DNA from: Pseudomonas fragi
Lineage (GTDB): Bacteria; Pseudomonadota; Gammaproteobacteria; Pseudomonadales; Pseudomonadaceae
Assembly: GCF_025426255.1 (NCBI RefSeq)
Contig: NZ_CP104861.1
Location: 3,224,001 to 3,288,000 of the forward strand
Length of the DNA: 64,000 nt
Reading direction: 5' to 3'
This document shows, one piece after another, positions 52,965 through 61,490 of the stretch; the first letter of the stretch is position 1, and every line of letters begins with the position of its first letter. Below the pieces are notes generated by a model that worked only from the letters and a program-made list of their open reading frames with translations, was not told the DNA's origin and did not search any database. The position numbers and the translations under genes are program-made.

Positions 52965-54079
52965 GCTTTTACCCCTGTCTGGGCGGCGCGACGGGCCGCA
53001 TAGATCGCATTGGTGTCAGGCTGTTTGGCCTGGGTTTTCGGCGCCGGGTCATCGTTGATCGGCAGGCTGTTGTCGATTTCAAAACCGCCGCCGCTGACCA
53101 GCTTGTCGAACAGGCGGCCGCGCACGGCTTCAGCACTGAGCCCGGCCGCGACAAACTCCTGGGCGAACTCCGGCAGACGCGCAGCAACGCACAGGTCGCG
53201 CACGGCCTTGGCGTTGGTAAGCGCGGCATTAACTGTGGCCTCATCGGCCAGTTTGGTGCTGCTGATCAGCGACTCGATCAGGTTGCTGATCCCGGCCGCG
53301 TTGCAGCTTTGGGTGATCAACAAGGCCAGCTTGGCCGAGTCCGCAATGGGCGGTTTTTCGGGCTCCGGCGGAATCGGCTCCGGGGTTGGCTCGGGCGGAT
53401 CTTCCAGCTGGGCCAGCAATGCCTGCGGCGCATGCTGAAAGCGCTGCAGCACGCTGCCCTGGCCCACACAGGCTTTGACGGTGAGGCCCGCGCCCACTTC
53501 ATCTGCCAGACCCAGGGCTACCGCTTCGCTGGCCGTGAGCCAGGTTTCGGCGTTAACCAGGCGCCGCAGCTCCACCTCGTCAATGTTGGGCGACTTGGAT
53601 TTGTAGGCGGCAATGATGACTTCCGTCGCTTGGTCCAGCACGGCGGCAACCTTACGCAGATCCTCGGCATCGCCTGATGCATAGGTATACGGGTTGTGGA
53701 TCATCAAAATCGCGTTGCTTGCGATCACGACCTTGTGAGCACCGCACACCGCGACACTGGCCGCGCTGGCTGCCAGGGCATCCACCCGGCCGGTGCAACG
53801 CTCGCCCAGCCGCGACAGGGCGTTGTGAATGGCCAGGCCGTCAAACAGGTCACCGCCGATGCTGTTAAAGGCCACAACAATTGGCGACACACCGTCATCC
53901 AATGCGGCCAAGTCGCGGACAAACTGGTTGGCAGTGATGCCCCAGGTGCCGATCTCGCCGTAAACATAGACCTCAATGCTGCGGGTCTCGGCCTCGCCGC
54001 TGGCCTTGAGGCTGTACCAGTGCTTATTCTGCGGCGCCGGTAGGTCACCGGCTTTATTGAAAATGCGTAGCCTGTTCAT
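52961..54079 (-). CDS. ClpP-like prohead protease/scaffold (lambda gpC-like)
   Basis: A 372-residue protein. Residues 30-200 form a ClpP-like serine protease with the Ser in ALAASAASVA (about 103) and His in MIHNPYTYASGD (about 128). The C-terminal Pro/Glu-rich part (EPTPEPIPPEPEKP) and helical tail probably act as scaffold. It overlaps portal and decoration genes. Confidence 0.92.
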   Translation of the reverse strand: MNRLRIFNKAGDLPAPQNKHWYSLKASGEAETRSIEVYVYGEIGTWGITANQFVRDLAALDDGVSPIVVAFNSIGGDLFDGLAIHNALSRLGERCTGRVDALAASAASVAVCGAHKVVIASNAILMIHNPYTYASGDAEDLRKVAAVLDQATEVIIAAYKSKSPNIDEVELRRLVNAETWLTASEAVALGLADEVGAGLTVKACVGQGSVLQRFQHAPQALLAQLEDPPEPTPEPIPPEPEKPPIADSAKLALLITQSCNAAGISNLIESLISSTKLADEATVNAALTNAKAVRDLCVAARLPEFAQEFVAAGLSAEAVRGRLFDKLVSGGGFEIDNSLPINDDPAPKTQAKQPDTNAIYAARRAAQTGVKA

Positions 54080-55560
54080 GGTGTCTCCTTGTCGGCGGCC
54101 GGTTCTGGCTGGTCGACGAGCGTTTTGTAGTTGAGGCCCAGGTCACGGGCGCGAGCCTGATCGGCAGCATTTTCAGCGTCCACGGTTTCAGCGTCATAGC
54201 CCGAACGCAGGACCATTTCGCTGCGGGAGTTAAAGCCCGCATTGACTTCCATCATCCGCGCCTGAATGTCCTGCACCGGCTGGATATAGGCCCAGCCCTG
54301 CGGTACCCAGCGGGTGCGCAGGTATTCGCGACGGCGCTGCGCGTAATCGTCCAGTTTGAGGCGACCGGCCAACACCGCCATGTCCATCCACGCCGCGCGA
54401 ACCGGGCGGCACAACTGGTGCACGTACACCCCGAATTGCAGTTGCTCCAGGCGACGGCGGAATTCGTTGAGCACAACCCGCAGCGCCCGGTCGTTGACCT
54501 CGCGCATATCACCGGTGAGGATTTCGTAAGGCGTGCCGGTACCGGCGGCAGCGGCCATCAATTGCTGCCGCATAAAGTCCGGGTAGTTGTTGCCGGCGTC
54601 CGGGGGCTTGGAAAATTCAACCTCTTCACCGGGCCCCAGCTCCTGCATGGTGCCGGGCTCCAGCGCGACCATCGGGGTGAAGCCGTCGCGGTCTTCGGTC
54701 AACAACTGGCCGGTGACCGGGTCGCGGGGTTGCTGTGAGGCTTCGGGGGGCGGTCTGCTGATAAACCCGGCAAACAGGTTGGCCACTTCCTGACGGAACA
54801 GCACCGCATCGTCGTAGTTGTCCAGGCTGCGCAAGCGCTTGAGTACTGGTGCCAATCGCGGCACACCGCGCAACTGCCCAGGCTCGACCGGTTCAAAGAT
54901 GTGCAGAACCTGCTCGGCCGGTACCCGTACCAGTTGGTTGTAACCGGCGTTCAACGACGAGGCATCGCGGGGGTGAACGCGGTACATCCAGTAAGCCACC
55001 CGCTGATGAGCCGGGTTGAACTCGATCCCAGCACGGATGTTGTTGCCGTTTTTGGCCGGCTCAAATTTGTCATGGGGTACAAACTCGGGGGCCAGTACCT
55101 GAAGCTGAAGCGGTACCGCCAGATCTTGGTCCAGGCTGCGTGGCCGTATACGCACAAAGCATTCACCGGCGGTTTCGACGGTGCGGGCGATCAATGCTTG
55201 CTGCCCGTAGAAGTCGGTTAGGCCATCGGCATCCGACTCATCAACCCAGTCCTCCCACAACTCCTGCTGCACTTTGCGCAGGGCATCGTCCTCGATCTTG
55301 GGTCGCGGAGTGATGCCGGTACCGATCAGGTTGCTGACGCGCTTGTCGATTACGTTGAAGGCGTAAGGGTCATTACGCACAGCCGCCCGCGAACGGGACC
55401 GCAGGTTGCGCAAGGCCGGGGTGTTGATGCTGTTGATGCCAATATCGGGCGCGTCCCAACTGGCTGAACGCCTGCCCTCTCCGGCTCCTTCATAACTGGC
55501 TTTGATCCGTTCCGGCAGCAAAAAACCGTTGCGGGTCAGGGTTGGATATTGGCGTGCCAT
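54076..55560 (-). CDS. Portal protein (lambda gpB-like)
   Basis: A 494-residue portal of the lambda family. Typical segments: RAAVRNDPYAFNVIDKRVSN, LQVLAPEFVPHDKFEPAKNG, and ADQLTGDMREVN-like ILTGDMREVNDRALRVVLNE. It forms the dodecameric ring through which DNA enters the head. Confidence 0.95.
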   Translation of the reverse strand: MARQYPTLTRNGFLLPERIKASYEGAGEGRRSASWDAPDIGINSINTPALRNLRSRSRAAVRNDPYAFNVIDKRVSNLIGTGITPRPKIEDDALRKVQQELWEDWVDESDADGLTDFYGQQALIARTVETAGECFVRIRPRSLDQDLAVPLQLQVLAPEFVPHDKFEPAKNGNNIRAGIEFNPAHQRVAYWMYRVHPRDASSLNAGYNQLVRVPAEQVLHIFEPVEPGQLRGVPRLAPVLKRLRSLDNYDDAVLFRQEVANLFAGFISRPPPEASQQPRDPVTGQLLTEDRDGFTPMVALEPGTMQELGPGEEVEFSKPPDAGNNYPDFMRQQLMAAAAGTGTPYEILTGDMREVNDRALRVVLNEFRRRLEQLQFGVYVHQLCRPVRAAWMDMAVLAGRLKLDDYAQRRREYLRTRWVPQGWAYIQPVQDIQARMMEVNAGFNSRSEMVLRSGYDAETVDAENAADQARARDLGLNYKTLVDQPEPAADKETP

Positions 55561-55766
55561 TAGAGTCCCTTGCCTCCGTGGTAAAGCCTCACCACTTTTG
55601 AACGTGGCCCGGCGGACGCGACCAGCGAAGTACGGATCTGGTCGCGGGCCTTGAGCAGCTCATCCACCGTGCGGTACTCCACGGTGCGATCGGCGTAGCG
55701 CACGGTTTTCTCGCCGCGCGCGATGGCCGACTCAACCGCGTCGAGGTGCTTTTGGGTAAAGGACAT
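55560..55766 (-). CDS. Head-tail connector W (lambda gpW-like)
   Basis: 68 residues, with the gpW pattern (QKHLDAVESAIARGEKTVRY, then VDELLKARDQIRTSL). Lies between terminase and portal genes in lambda order. Confidence 0.92.
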   Translation of the reverse strand: MSFTQKHLDAVESAIARGEKTVRYADRTVEYRTVDELLKARDQIRTSLVASAGPRSKVVRLYHGGKGL

Positions 55767-55768
55767 AA

Positions 55769-57778
55769 TCAGCGTCTCTTGAGATAGCCGCTGCTGGAGC
55801 TGCGACGTTGAGGGGGTCGTGCAACCGGCTGCGATGGTGCGGCCGGCATTACTTCGGGTGCAGACGTTTCAACAGGTTGTGTCGCGGGTATTGCGGCCGG
55901 AAGTGCAAGACGTTCAGCCTGAACGGGCTTCTCATCGAACAACCCGGCCTGCGCCAGGGCTTGGCGAATGCGCTCCCAGTCATGTTCCTTGTAGCGGTTC
56001 AGGCCCAGGTAATGCGCCATCGCCAAGCAGTACACCATCAGGTCGAGCGCTTCGTTGCGCTCGGCCTTACCCTTCACCCACTCGATACGCTTGTGGCCGC
56101 GCACGTAGCGGGCCACCTTGCGCTCGGCTACGCACTGGTCGAAGAAGTCGTCCGGCAAGTCGTTGGCAAAGTGCAGCGCGCCCGGCCCTTCTTCAAACGG
56201 GTAACGGTTGTAGATCCAGTCCTTGGCGGTGTCGGTACCGACAAACCACAGCTCGGCGCCGTTGCGTTCGGTCTGGCCTTTCCAGGTGACGTCGACCATT
56301 GACGGGCGTTGGGCAATAACCGGTTTGCCCGGCTTGCTCGCGCCCTTGATGGCGAAGATATTGCGCCACCGACGGATACGACAGAACTGGTAAACCTCGT
56401 CCGTGTGGTGACCGCCGGAGTCGACGGCGGTGGCCAGAATGCCGAGTCCGACTCCACAAGGATGCGGGTAACGCACCTTGAGCTTTTCATCGAGCACGGC
56501 CCAGGTACGCTCGTCCGCCGGGTCGCCCCAGATCACCTGGTAGTCGATGATCCAGCGCTCCATGCCGACACCCCAGCCCATCACCATCAGTTCCAGGCGA
56601 TTGGCTTGTACGTCGACCGATGCAGTGAGCATCAGCACGCGCAGGGTCATAGAACCTAGGCCGTAGGTTTCGCGGCGGGCGCGCTCTTTCAGAACATCCG
56701 CTTTGGTCTGCTCCTGGGCGCTGTCCCAGACCTTGGCCAAGCGGGTGTTGTAGAACACCTGCATGGGTTCCAGATCGCCCCGGTTTTGCGCCTTCTTTGC
56801 CTTTTCAAATTGCTTGGCCAGCGAACGCCAGTCCATCCAGCCAAGCGGTGAGTACAGGGCGTTGAGGTGAAAGCCGATGGTTTCGCCGTCGCCCTGGGCA
56901 TGGGATCGCCATTCGCCACTGGCCAGCATCTGGCCCTTGTGATGCTCCTCTATCAGCACGTCGCAATCTGGCCCGGCGCACTGGTAATGCACCACGCTGT
57001 AATCGGCCGAGTAGTGCAGGCTTTCCCATTCAAGCACCTGCATATGGCCGCAGTGCGGGCATGGAACGTAGTAGTAACGCTGGTCGCTGGTCTCGAACAG
57101 ATCGGCGATACGCGAGGCGCCCTTGATGGTCGGTGAGCTGGAGAAGTAAAACTTGGCGTTGCGCCCGAAGGTACTACCCCGGGTTTCGGCCAGTTCGATC
57201 GGGTCGCCCTCTTCGCCCACGTCCACATCCCAACGGTCGATCTCATCGCCGTAGATGTAGCGTGCCGACAACTCGGCCAGGTTGGCCGCAGAGCCGGCTG
57301 TGGTGACGTACAGCGAACCGCCTTCAAACTCTTTGGTGTCCATCGTGTTGCGTGCGTCCCGCGAGCGGTTGGCCGCGACACGCTCACGCAGCACCGGCGT
57401 AGCCTTGATGGTCTTGCCGATCCGTGACGACACCCGCTTGGCTAGGCTCAGGCTCGGCAGCAGGGTCAAGATGTTGGACGGCACCATATGGATCAAGCCG
57501 CCAATCCAGTTCAATGCGATCTGGGTTTTCATCAGCTGCGAGGCCACCATCGTGACCACGCGCTTGCAGGGGTGAGCCGGTGACAGGCAGCGCATGGGCT
57601 CGCGGGCATAGGGTGTACGCGAGGTGCGGTACTGGCCGGGCTCGGCGGCGCCAGTGTCACGCGGGATACGCATGTACTCGTCGGCCCACTGGTCGACCCA
57701 CAGCGAAGGGTCAGGCCGTAGCCCACGGAAATACGCCTCGCGGTACACCTCTGCACCGTTCGGGTTTTCCGTGTGCAT
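55769..57778 (-). CDS. Terminase large subunit (lambda GpA-like)
   Basis: A 669-residue packaging motor. The N-terminal ATPase has VTMVASQLMKTQIALNWIGG (Walker A-like) and the acidic IYGDEIDRWDVD (Walker B). The nuclease domain includes LMLTASVDVQANRLELMVMG. Two zinc-type Cys pairs occur in VPCPHCGHMQVLEWESLHYS. The C-terminal tail is Pro/Ala-rich. Confidence 0.95.
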   Translation of the reverse strand: MHTENPNGAEVYREAYFRGLRPDPSLWVDQWADEYMRIPRDTGAAEPGQYRTSRTPYAREPMRCLSPAHPCKRVVTMVASQLMKTQIALNWIGGLIHMVPSNILTLLPSLSLAKRVSSRIGKTIKATPVLRERVAANRSRDARNTMDTKEFEGGSLYVTTAGSAANLAELSARYIYGDEIDRWDVDVGEEGDPIELAETRGSTFGRNAKFYFSSSPTIKGASRIADLFETSDQRYYYVPCPHCGHMQVLEWESLHYSADYSVVHYQCAGPDCDVLIEEHHKGQMLASGEWRSHAQGDGETIGFHLNALYSPLGWMDWRSLAKQFEKAKKAQNRGDLEPMQVFYNTRLAKVWDSAQEQTKADVLKERARRETYGLGSMTLRVLMLTASVDVQANRLELMVMGWGVGMERWIIDYQVIWGDPADERTWAVLDEKLKVRYPHPCGVGLGILATAVDSGGHHTDEVYQFCRIRRWRNIFAIKGASKPGKPVIAQRPSMVDVTWKGQTERNGAELWFVGTDTAKDWIYNRYPFEEGPGALHFANDLPDDFFDQCVAERKVARYVRGHKRIEWVKGKAERNEALDLMVYCLAMAHYLGLNRYKEHDWERIRQALAQAGLFDEKPVQAERLALPAAIPATQPVETSAPEVMPAAPSQPVARPPQRRSSSSGYLKRR

Positions 57779-57781
57779 GGG

Positions 57782-58390
57782 TTAGCTCTTGTTGTTGAGG
57801 GCGTGAACCAGGTCAGCCGAGGACATGCGCTCAGCGTCCTCCAGCGAGGCACGGATGGCAGCGGTCAGACGGCGCTCGATTTCCCAAGGGTCAGTCATGG
57901 CGGCCAACTCCGGCGCCAGTTGCGGGGGCATGCCCAGCAACTGATCGCGCAGCAGGCGCCCCGCGTTGAAGGCACCGGTTTTAACTGCCTCCAGCTCGAC
58001 CTGTGAACCCTGAACCTTGTGGAATTCAGCCTCGGCCAGTTGCGCCAGGTAGTACTCGCGGTGGGCGCGGGCCTTTTGGAAGTCGGGTTGCTTGCCCGCC
58101 GGGCCGATGACGGGCTGCGGCGCAGCCATGTTCGGCGTGGATTCGACCAGCGGGGATAACTGGCTGATCACGTCGCGCTGCACTCGGGCCTCTTGATGCC
58201 GAGCCGCGACGGCGGCTTTAGTGGGGTCGGCGGTTTCGCGGATCAGTGCGATGGTCTCTTCAACATTGACCTGTCTTTCATCCGTCGACAGGACCAGTCG
58301 ATTGTTCTTTCTGAGCCAGGTGATGTAGCTCGGCGCCTTGCCGATATAGGCCGCAAAGGCGCTCTTCGACAGAAAGATAGGGTCTGTCAC
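57782..58390 (-). CDS. Terminase small subunit (Nu1-like)
   Basis: A 202-residue DNA-binding subunit. The N-terminal winged helix (FLSKSAFAAYIGKAPSYITW) is Nu1-like. It recognises the packaging site, which in lambda lies upstream of this gene. Three bases separate it from the large subunit gene. Confidence 0.88.
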   Translation of the reverse strand: MTDPIFLSKSAFAAYIGKAPSYITWLRKNNRLVLSTDERQVNVEETIALIRETADPTKAAVAARHQEARVQRDVISQLSPLVESTPNMAAPQPVIGPAGKQPDFQKARAHREYYLAQLAEAEFHKVQGSQVELEAVKTGAFNAGRLLRDQLLGMPPQLAPELAAMTDPWEIERRLTAAIRASLEDAERMSSADLVHALNNKS

Positions 58391-58688
58391 AAGCCCTCCT
58401 TTTCAACGGCTTTTCAATGCAAGCCTTTCAATTTCAATGGATTGAATTTCAATAAGCTGCCAGCCCTGCGGCTAACGATTTCCCGCGGGTTTCCTGCCCC
58501 GTACAGGTCTGAAAACCACAGGGACCCCGCCGGCTTTATCGACAGGTCTAGATGTTATAAACACTTGTTTATAAGGTGTTTGGGCATGTTGCTGCCCGTG
58601 TATCTCATAGAGGGGTCGTGTTAGCTTTGACCGGCACTTAGCGTTGTCATGATGCCAACAGCAAGTGTCCTGACCGGAGCAAACACCA
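58391..58688. promoter_or_regulatory. Candidate cos/packaging region
   Basis: Non-coding, directly upstream of the small terminase gene, where lambda-type phages have cos. It contains five copies of TTTCAA(T) between 58401 and 58453, which could be terminase-binding sites, then a GC-rich stretch around 58475-58535. The exact cut site cannot be read. Confidence 0.4.
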
Positions 58689-59981
58689 TTGTCTTTATCG
58701 GATTCATTGCCACGTCATTCGGCTTCCGAGCTTGCCGCATTGATTCAAAGGCGTGAGCTCTCCTCCACATCTATAGTTTCTACCTACCTCGCACGTATCG
58801 AGAAGCTCAACCCATCACTAAACGCCTTAGTACAGGTGTGTGGTGAGTCGGCATTGGCACAGGCGTGGGAGGCTGACCGTGCCGTTGCACAAGGTCAGTA
58901 TTGGGGACTGCTACATGGTGTCCCCTTCACCGTCAAAGATGTTTTCGATACTCGTGGTGTGATATCGGCGGTGGGTTTAACTGATCGTGCGGCGTACGTT
59001 CCGGAGCAGGACGCAGTCGTGGTTGCGCGCATGAAAGCCGCCGGAGGGATCTTACTCGGCAAAAGCAACTGCCCACCCGGTGGAGGTGGGGGCGTCACCG
59101 ATAATCCTGTATACGGCGCTACTCGTAACCCTCACTCTCTATCCCATGGCCCTGGAGGCAGCAGCGGAGGCGAAGCTGCGGCGATAGCCTCGGGCCTGTC
59201 ACCATTGGGTCTGGGAAGTGACTCGGGTGGCAGCCTGCGTGTACCTGCGCATTTTTGCGGCATCTGCACGCTAAAACCCACCAGTGGCCGCGTACCCAAC
59301 ACCGGAGTATTCGATCACCCAGGAGGCTTCAGTGACTACCGCAGCCAAGTTGGCCCAATGGCCCGGCGTGTGGAGGATCTGGCTTTAGTACTGCAATTAA
59401 TCGCCGGTGAGGATGGCCGGGACGCAGCTGTGATACCGATGCCACTACCTTCCATCAGCACCGCGAAACTCCAGGGCATGAGAGTCGCCTGGTACAGCGA
59501 TGGCGGTATTGCTCCTGTTGACGCTGCAACACAGGCAGCCCTGCAGTCGGCGGCCGACATTTTGCAGAAAGCGGGTGCCGTGATCCATTCGGCGTTTCCT
59601 ACGGCTCTGGCCAACTCTCGGGCCATTACCGAGCGCTATTGGGCAATAAGCAAGGGCTCGGGAGCGGAGTTCGTACAATTGTTGACAGACTGGGACCAGT
59701 TTCGCAGCTCCATGCTGGGATTCATGGAAGGCTACGACATCATTCTGTGCCCGGTCGACGCAGCACCCGCACCGCGCTTGGGGGATGCCCGGCCTGACCT
59801 GTTCAGTCACACTTTGCCCTATAGCCTGGCTGGCTGGCCTTGCGTGGTTATTCGTGCAGGGACCTGCGACTTGGGGTTGCCAGTAGGTGTGCAAATCGTC
59901 GCGCGACCTTGGCACGAACATATGGCATTAGCTGCGGCAACCGCCATTGAAGAGGCACTCCCCTTTCACGATTTGATCTGA
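58689..59981 (+). CDS. Amidase-signature (AS) family hydrolase
   Basis: A 430-residue enzyme with the Ser-cisSer-Lys triad: Lys83 in FTVKDVF, cis-Ser in HGPGGSSGGEAA (Ser158) and nucleophile Ser182 in GSDSGGSLR, with the same spacing as in fatty acid amide hydrolase. It hydrolyses an amide, but the substrate cannot be told. It is the only plus-strand gene in the prophage and lies between the terminase and holin genes, so it is probably an added cargo gene. It has its own upstream region, which overlaps the candidate cos region. Confidence 0.88.
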   Translation: MSLSDSLPRHSASELAALIQRRELSSTSIVSTYLARIEKLNPSLNALVQVCGESALAQAWEADRAVAQGQYWGLLHGVPFTVKDVFDTRGVISAVGLTDRAAYVPEQDAVVVARMKAAGGILLGKSNCPPGGGGGVTDNPVYGATRNPHSLSHGPGGSSGGEAAAIASGLSPLGLGSDSGGSLRVPAHFCGICTLKPTSGRVPNTGVFDHPGGFSDYRSQVGPMARRVEDLALVLQLIAGEDGRDAAVIPMPLPSISTAKLQGMRVAWYSDGGIAPVDAATQAALQSAADILQKAGAVIHSAFPTALANSRAITERYWAISKGSGAEFVQLLTDWDQFRSSMLGFMEGYDIILCPVDAAPAPRLGDARPDLFSHTLPYSLAGWPCVVIRAGTCDLGLPVGVQIVARPWHEHMALAAATAIEEALPFHDLI

Positions 59982-60063
59982 GGCATCTGCCTACGCTGGT
60001 ACTCTGGGAAACATTATCCACGGGGTATTCAGCCGTCAGCTCAAATGCTTCGACAACCAGCAA

Positions 60064-60408
60064 CTATTCAGAACGGTCGCTTGGGGTCGACACCTCGCAA
60101 ACCCCGAGCCGCTTGGCTGCCCAGCGCTCGTAAAGGCCAATGGCTACGTCCGCCCCGGCCATCGCCGTGAGGCAGCCCACCGCCGATGACGCCCAGATCG
60201 ACACGCCGTTGGCATGCAGCAGCATCATCGTGGACAGCCCGCATCCGATACAGGCACCTGACCGCAAGGCCAAGCGCCGTACCAGCGACCAGCCCCGGGC
60301 GCCATCCTTGTCCGCTCGCCACATCTCACCCGACACCCCACCGACCAAAGACAGTGCGATCACCAGCCAGATCGGCATATCAGCTAACGCTTGTTGCTCT
60401 GTTGTCAT
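60064..60408 (-). CDS. Phage holin
   Basis: A 114-residue membrane protein starting MTTEQQALADMPIWLVIALS. Three hydrophobic segments (about 11-29, 49-66, 70-90) and a charged C-terminus fit a class I holin. It would release the endolysin encoded at 35180. Holin and endolysin are 24 kb apart, with the holin just upstream of the terminase. Confidence 0.78.
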   Translation of the reverse strand: MTTEQQALADMPIWLVIALSLVGGVSGEMWRADKDGARGWSLVRRLALRSGACIGCGLSTMMLLHANGVSIWASSAVGCLTAMAGADVAIGLYERWAAKRLGVCEVSTPSDRSE

Positions 60409-60452
60409 GTATGACCTCAATCAAAGAGCGGCGCGTGGTGCTGAAAAAAGAA

Positions 60453-60476
60453 AACCCCGCCGGGGTGGGCAGGGTT
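60453..60476 (-). terminator. Terminator upstream of the holin gene
   Basis: AACCCTGCC / GGCGGGGTT stem-loop followed by TTCTTTTTT on the minus strand. Late transcription must read through it, which fits control by an antiterminator. Confidence 0.7.
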
Positions 60477-60673
60477 TTCAGTGCGCTGGTGTATGCCAGG
60501 GCGAGGTGCACAGCACGTGCTCGGGGAGCGCTTAGGCGCAGAATTCATATCGTGGGAACGTTTTACCCCTCTCCGGAAAAACCGAAAAGAGGCTATTTTC
60601 GGTAGGCCTACAAACGACCATGAAACGACCACAATACAACCACAATACGACAAAGTGCCCAGACGAACGGTAG

Positions 60674-61162
60674 TTAGTGGCTACGGGCGCGCCTGCTCAT
60701 TCTTGCTCTGATCAGGCTGGTTTCTTGTGCACCAGTGCGCTGGCCAAGGCCACGAGTTGTGGCACTGCGAACTGCGAGAATCAGCTGAACCTGCTGATGC
60801 AGACGATGAACCCAATTACGATACGTCCGATCAGCATCCTCTCGAAGTCCGAGCAGTTGCAGCTGAGAGCGAACCGAGTATGCAGGCTGTGGCAGATAGC
60901 GATTGCGAGCCAAGGTCGCGAGTTGAGCCCCTTTCTCAGACTGCCGCTCAAGCTGTGCAAGGGCCGCCGCTACTTCAGTTGCAACGTGATCCATACCACT
61001 ACCCGACGCCATCAACAAATCACGCGATCCTGGCGTACCACGTGGCGCACTGCCACCCCACTGCATGATTGTCGCCATCGGGCTGCCCAACCCAACACCG
61101 TCACCCACGCGGCAGTGCTGGCTGGCCCAATGCTGCATCAACGCTTCAATTTCTTCGATCAT
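60674..61162 (-). CDS. Putative phage late regulator (antitermination-like)
   Basis: A 162-residue protein starting MIEEIEALMQHWASQHCRVG at the ATG at 61162. The C-terminal part (RTYRNWVHRLHQQVQLILAV) looks like a helix-turn-helix. Position between the replication genes and the late operon, next to a terminator, suggests antitermination. Sequence alone does not prove it. No stronger family match comes to mind. Confidence 0.5.
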   Translation of the reverse strand: MIEEIEALMQHWASQHCRVGDGVGLGSPMATIMQWGGSAPRGTPGSRDLLMASGSGMDHVATEVAAALAQLERQSEKGAQLATLARNRYLPQPAYSVRSQLQLLGLREDADRTYRNWVHRLHQQVQLILAVRSATTRGLGQRTGAQETSLIRARMSRRARSH

Positions 61163-61184
61163 TGCCCTTCCCCCCGAAAGAACG

Positions 61185-61476
61185 AACCCAGCACAAAAAT
61201 CACCAAACCCAACACAGACCCAACACAAATAAACTCCTTTAAAATCAATATCCTTATTAGCTTTGAGTTGAGTGTGTTGGGTTTGTTGGGTTTATAGGTC
61301 CTCGCATAAGAAAAAAATATAGGTCTTCGTTTCAGTGCAATTAACGTCACGTATGCGCGTGCGCGACGACAAACCCAACACACCCAACACAGCAGCCGGA
61401 AAGCCGCATGAATAAAGGTCTGAAACTGTGTGGAGTACCCAAAACCAACCCGACACACACCCGACACACCCAACAC
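61185..61476. repeat. Iteron-like cluster of ACCC(A/G)ACAC repeats
   Basis: Copies at 61185 (one change), 61207, 61218, 61373, 61382, 61448, 61459 and 61468, plus inverted copies at 61274 and 61283 (the second partial). Neighbours are spaced 9 or 11 bp apart, about one DNA turn. It lies between the primase stop and the regulator gene. It may be a replication origin or a protein-binding array. Confidence 0.65.
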
Positions 61477-61490
61477 ACTTTTGGGTACAG

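Noticed and set aside
61185..61476. CRISPR array
   Set aside because: Repeats are only 9 bp, occur in both orientations and lack uniform spacers. No cas genes are nearby. Iterons fit better.
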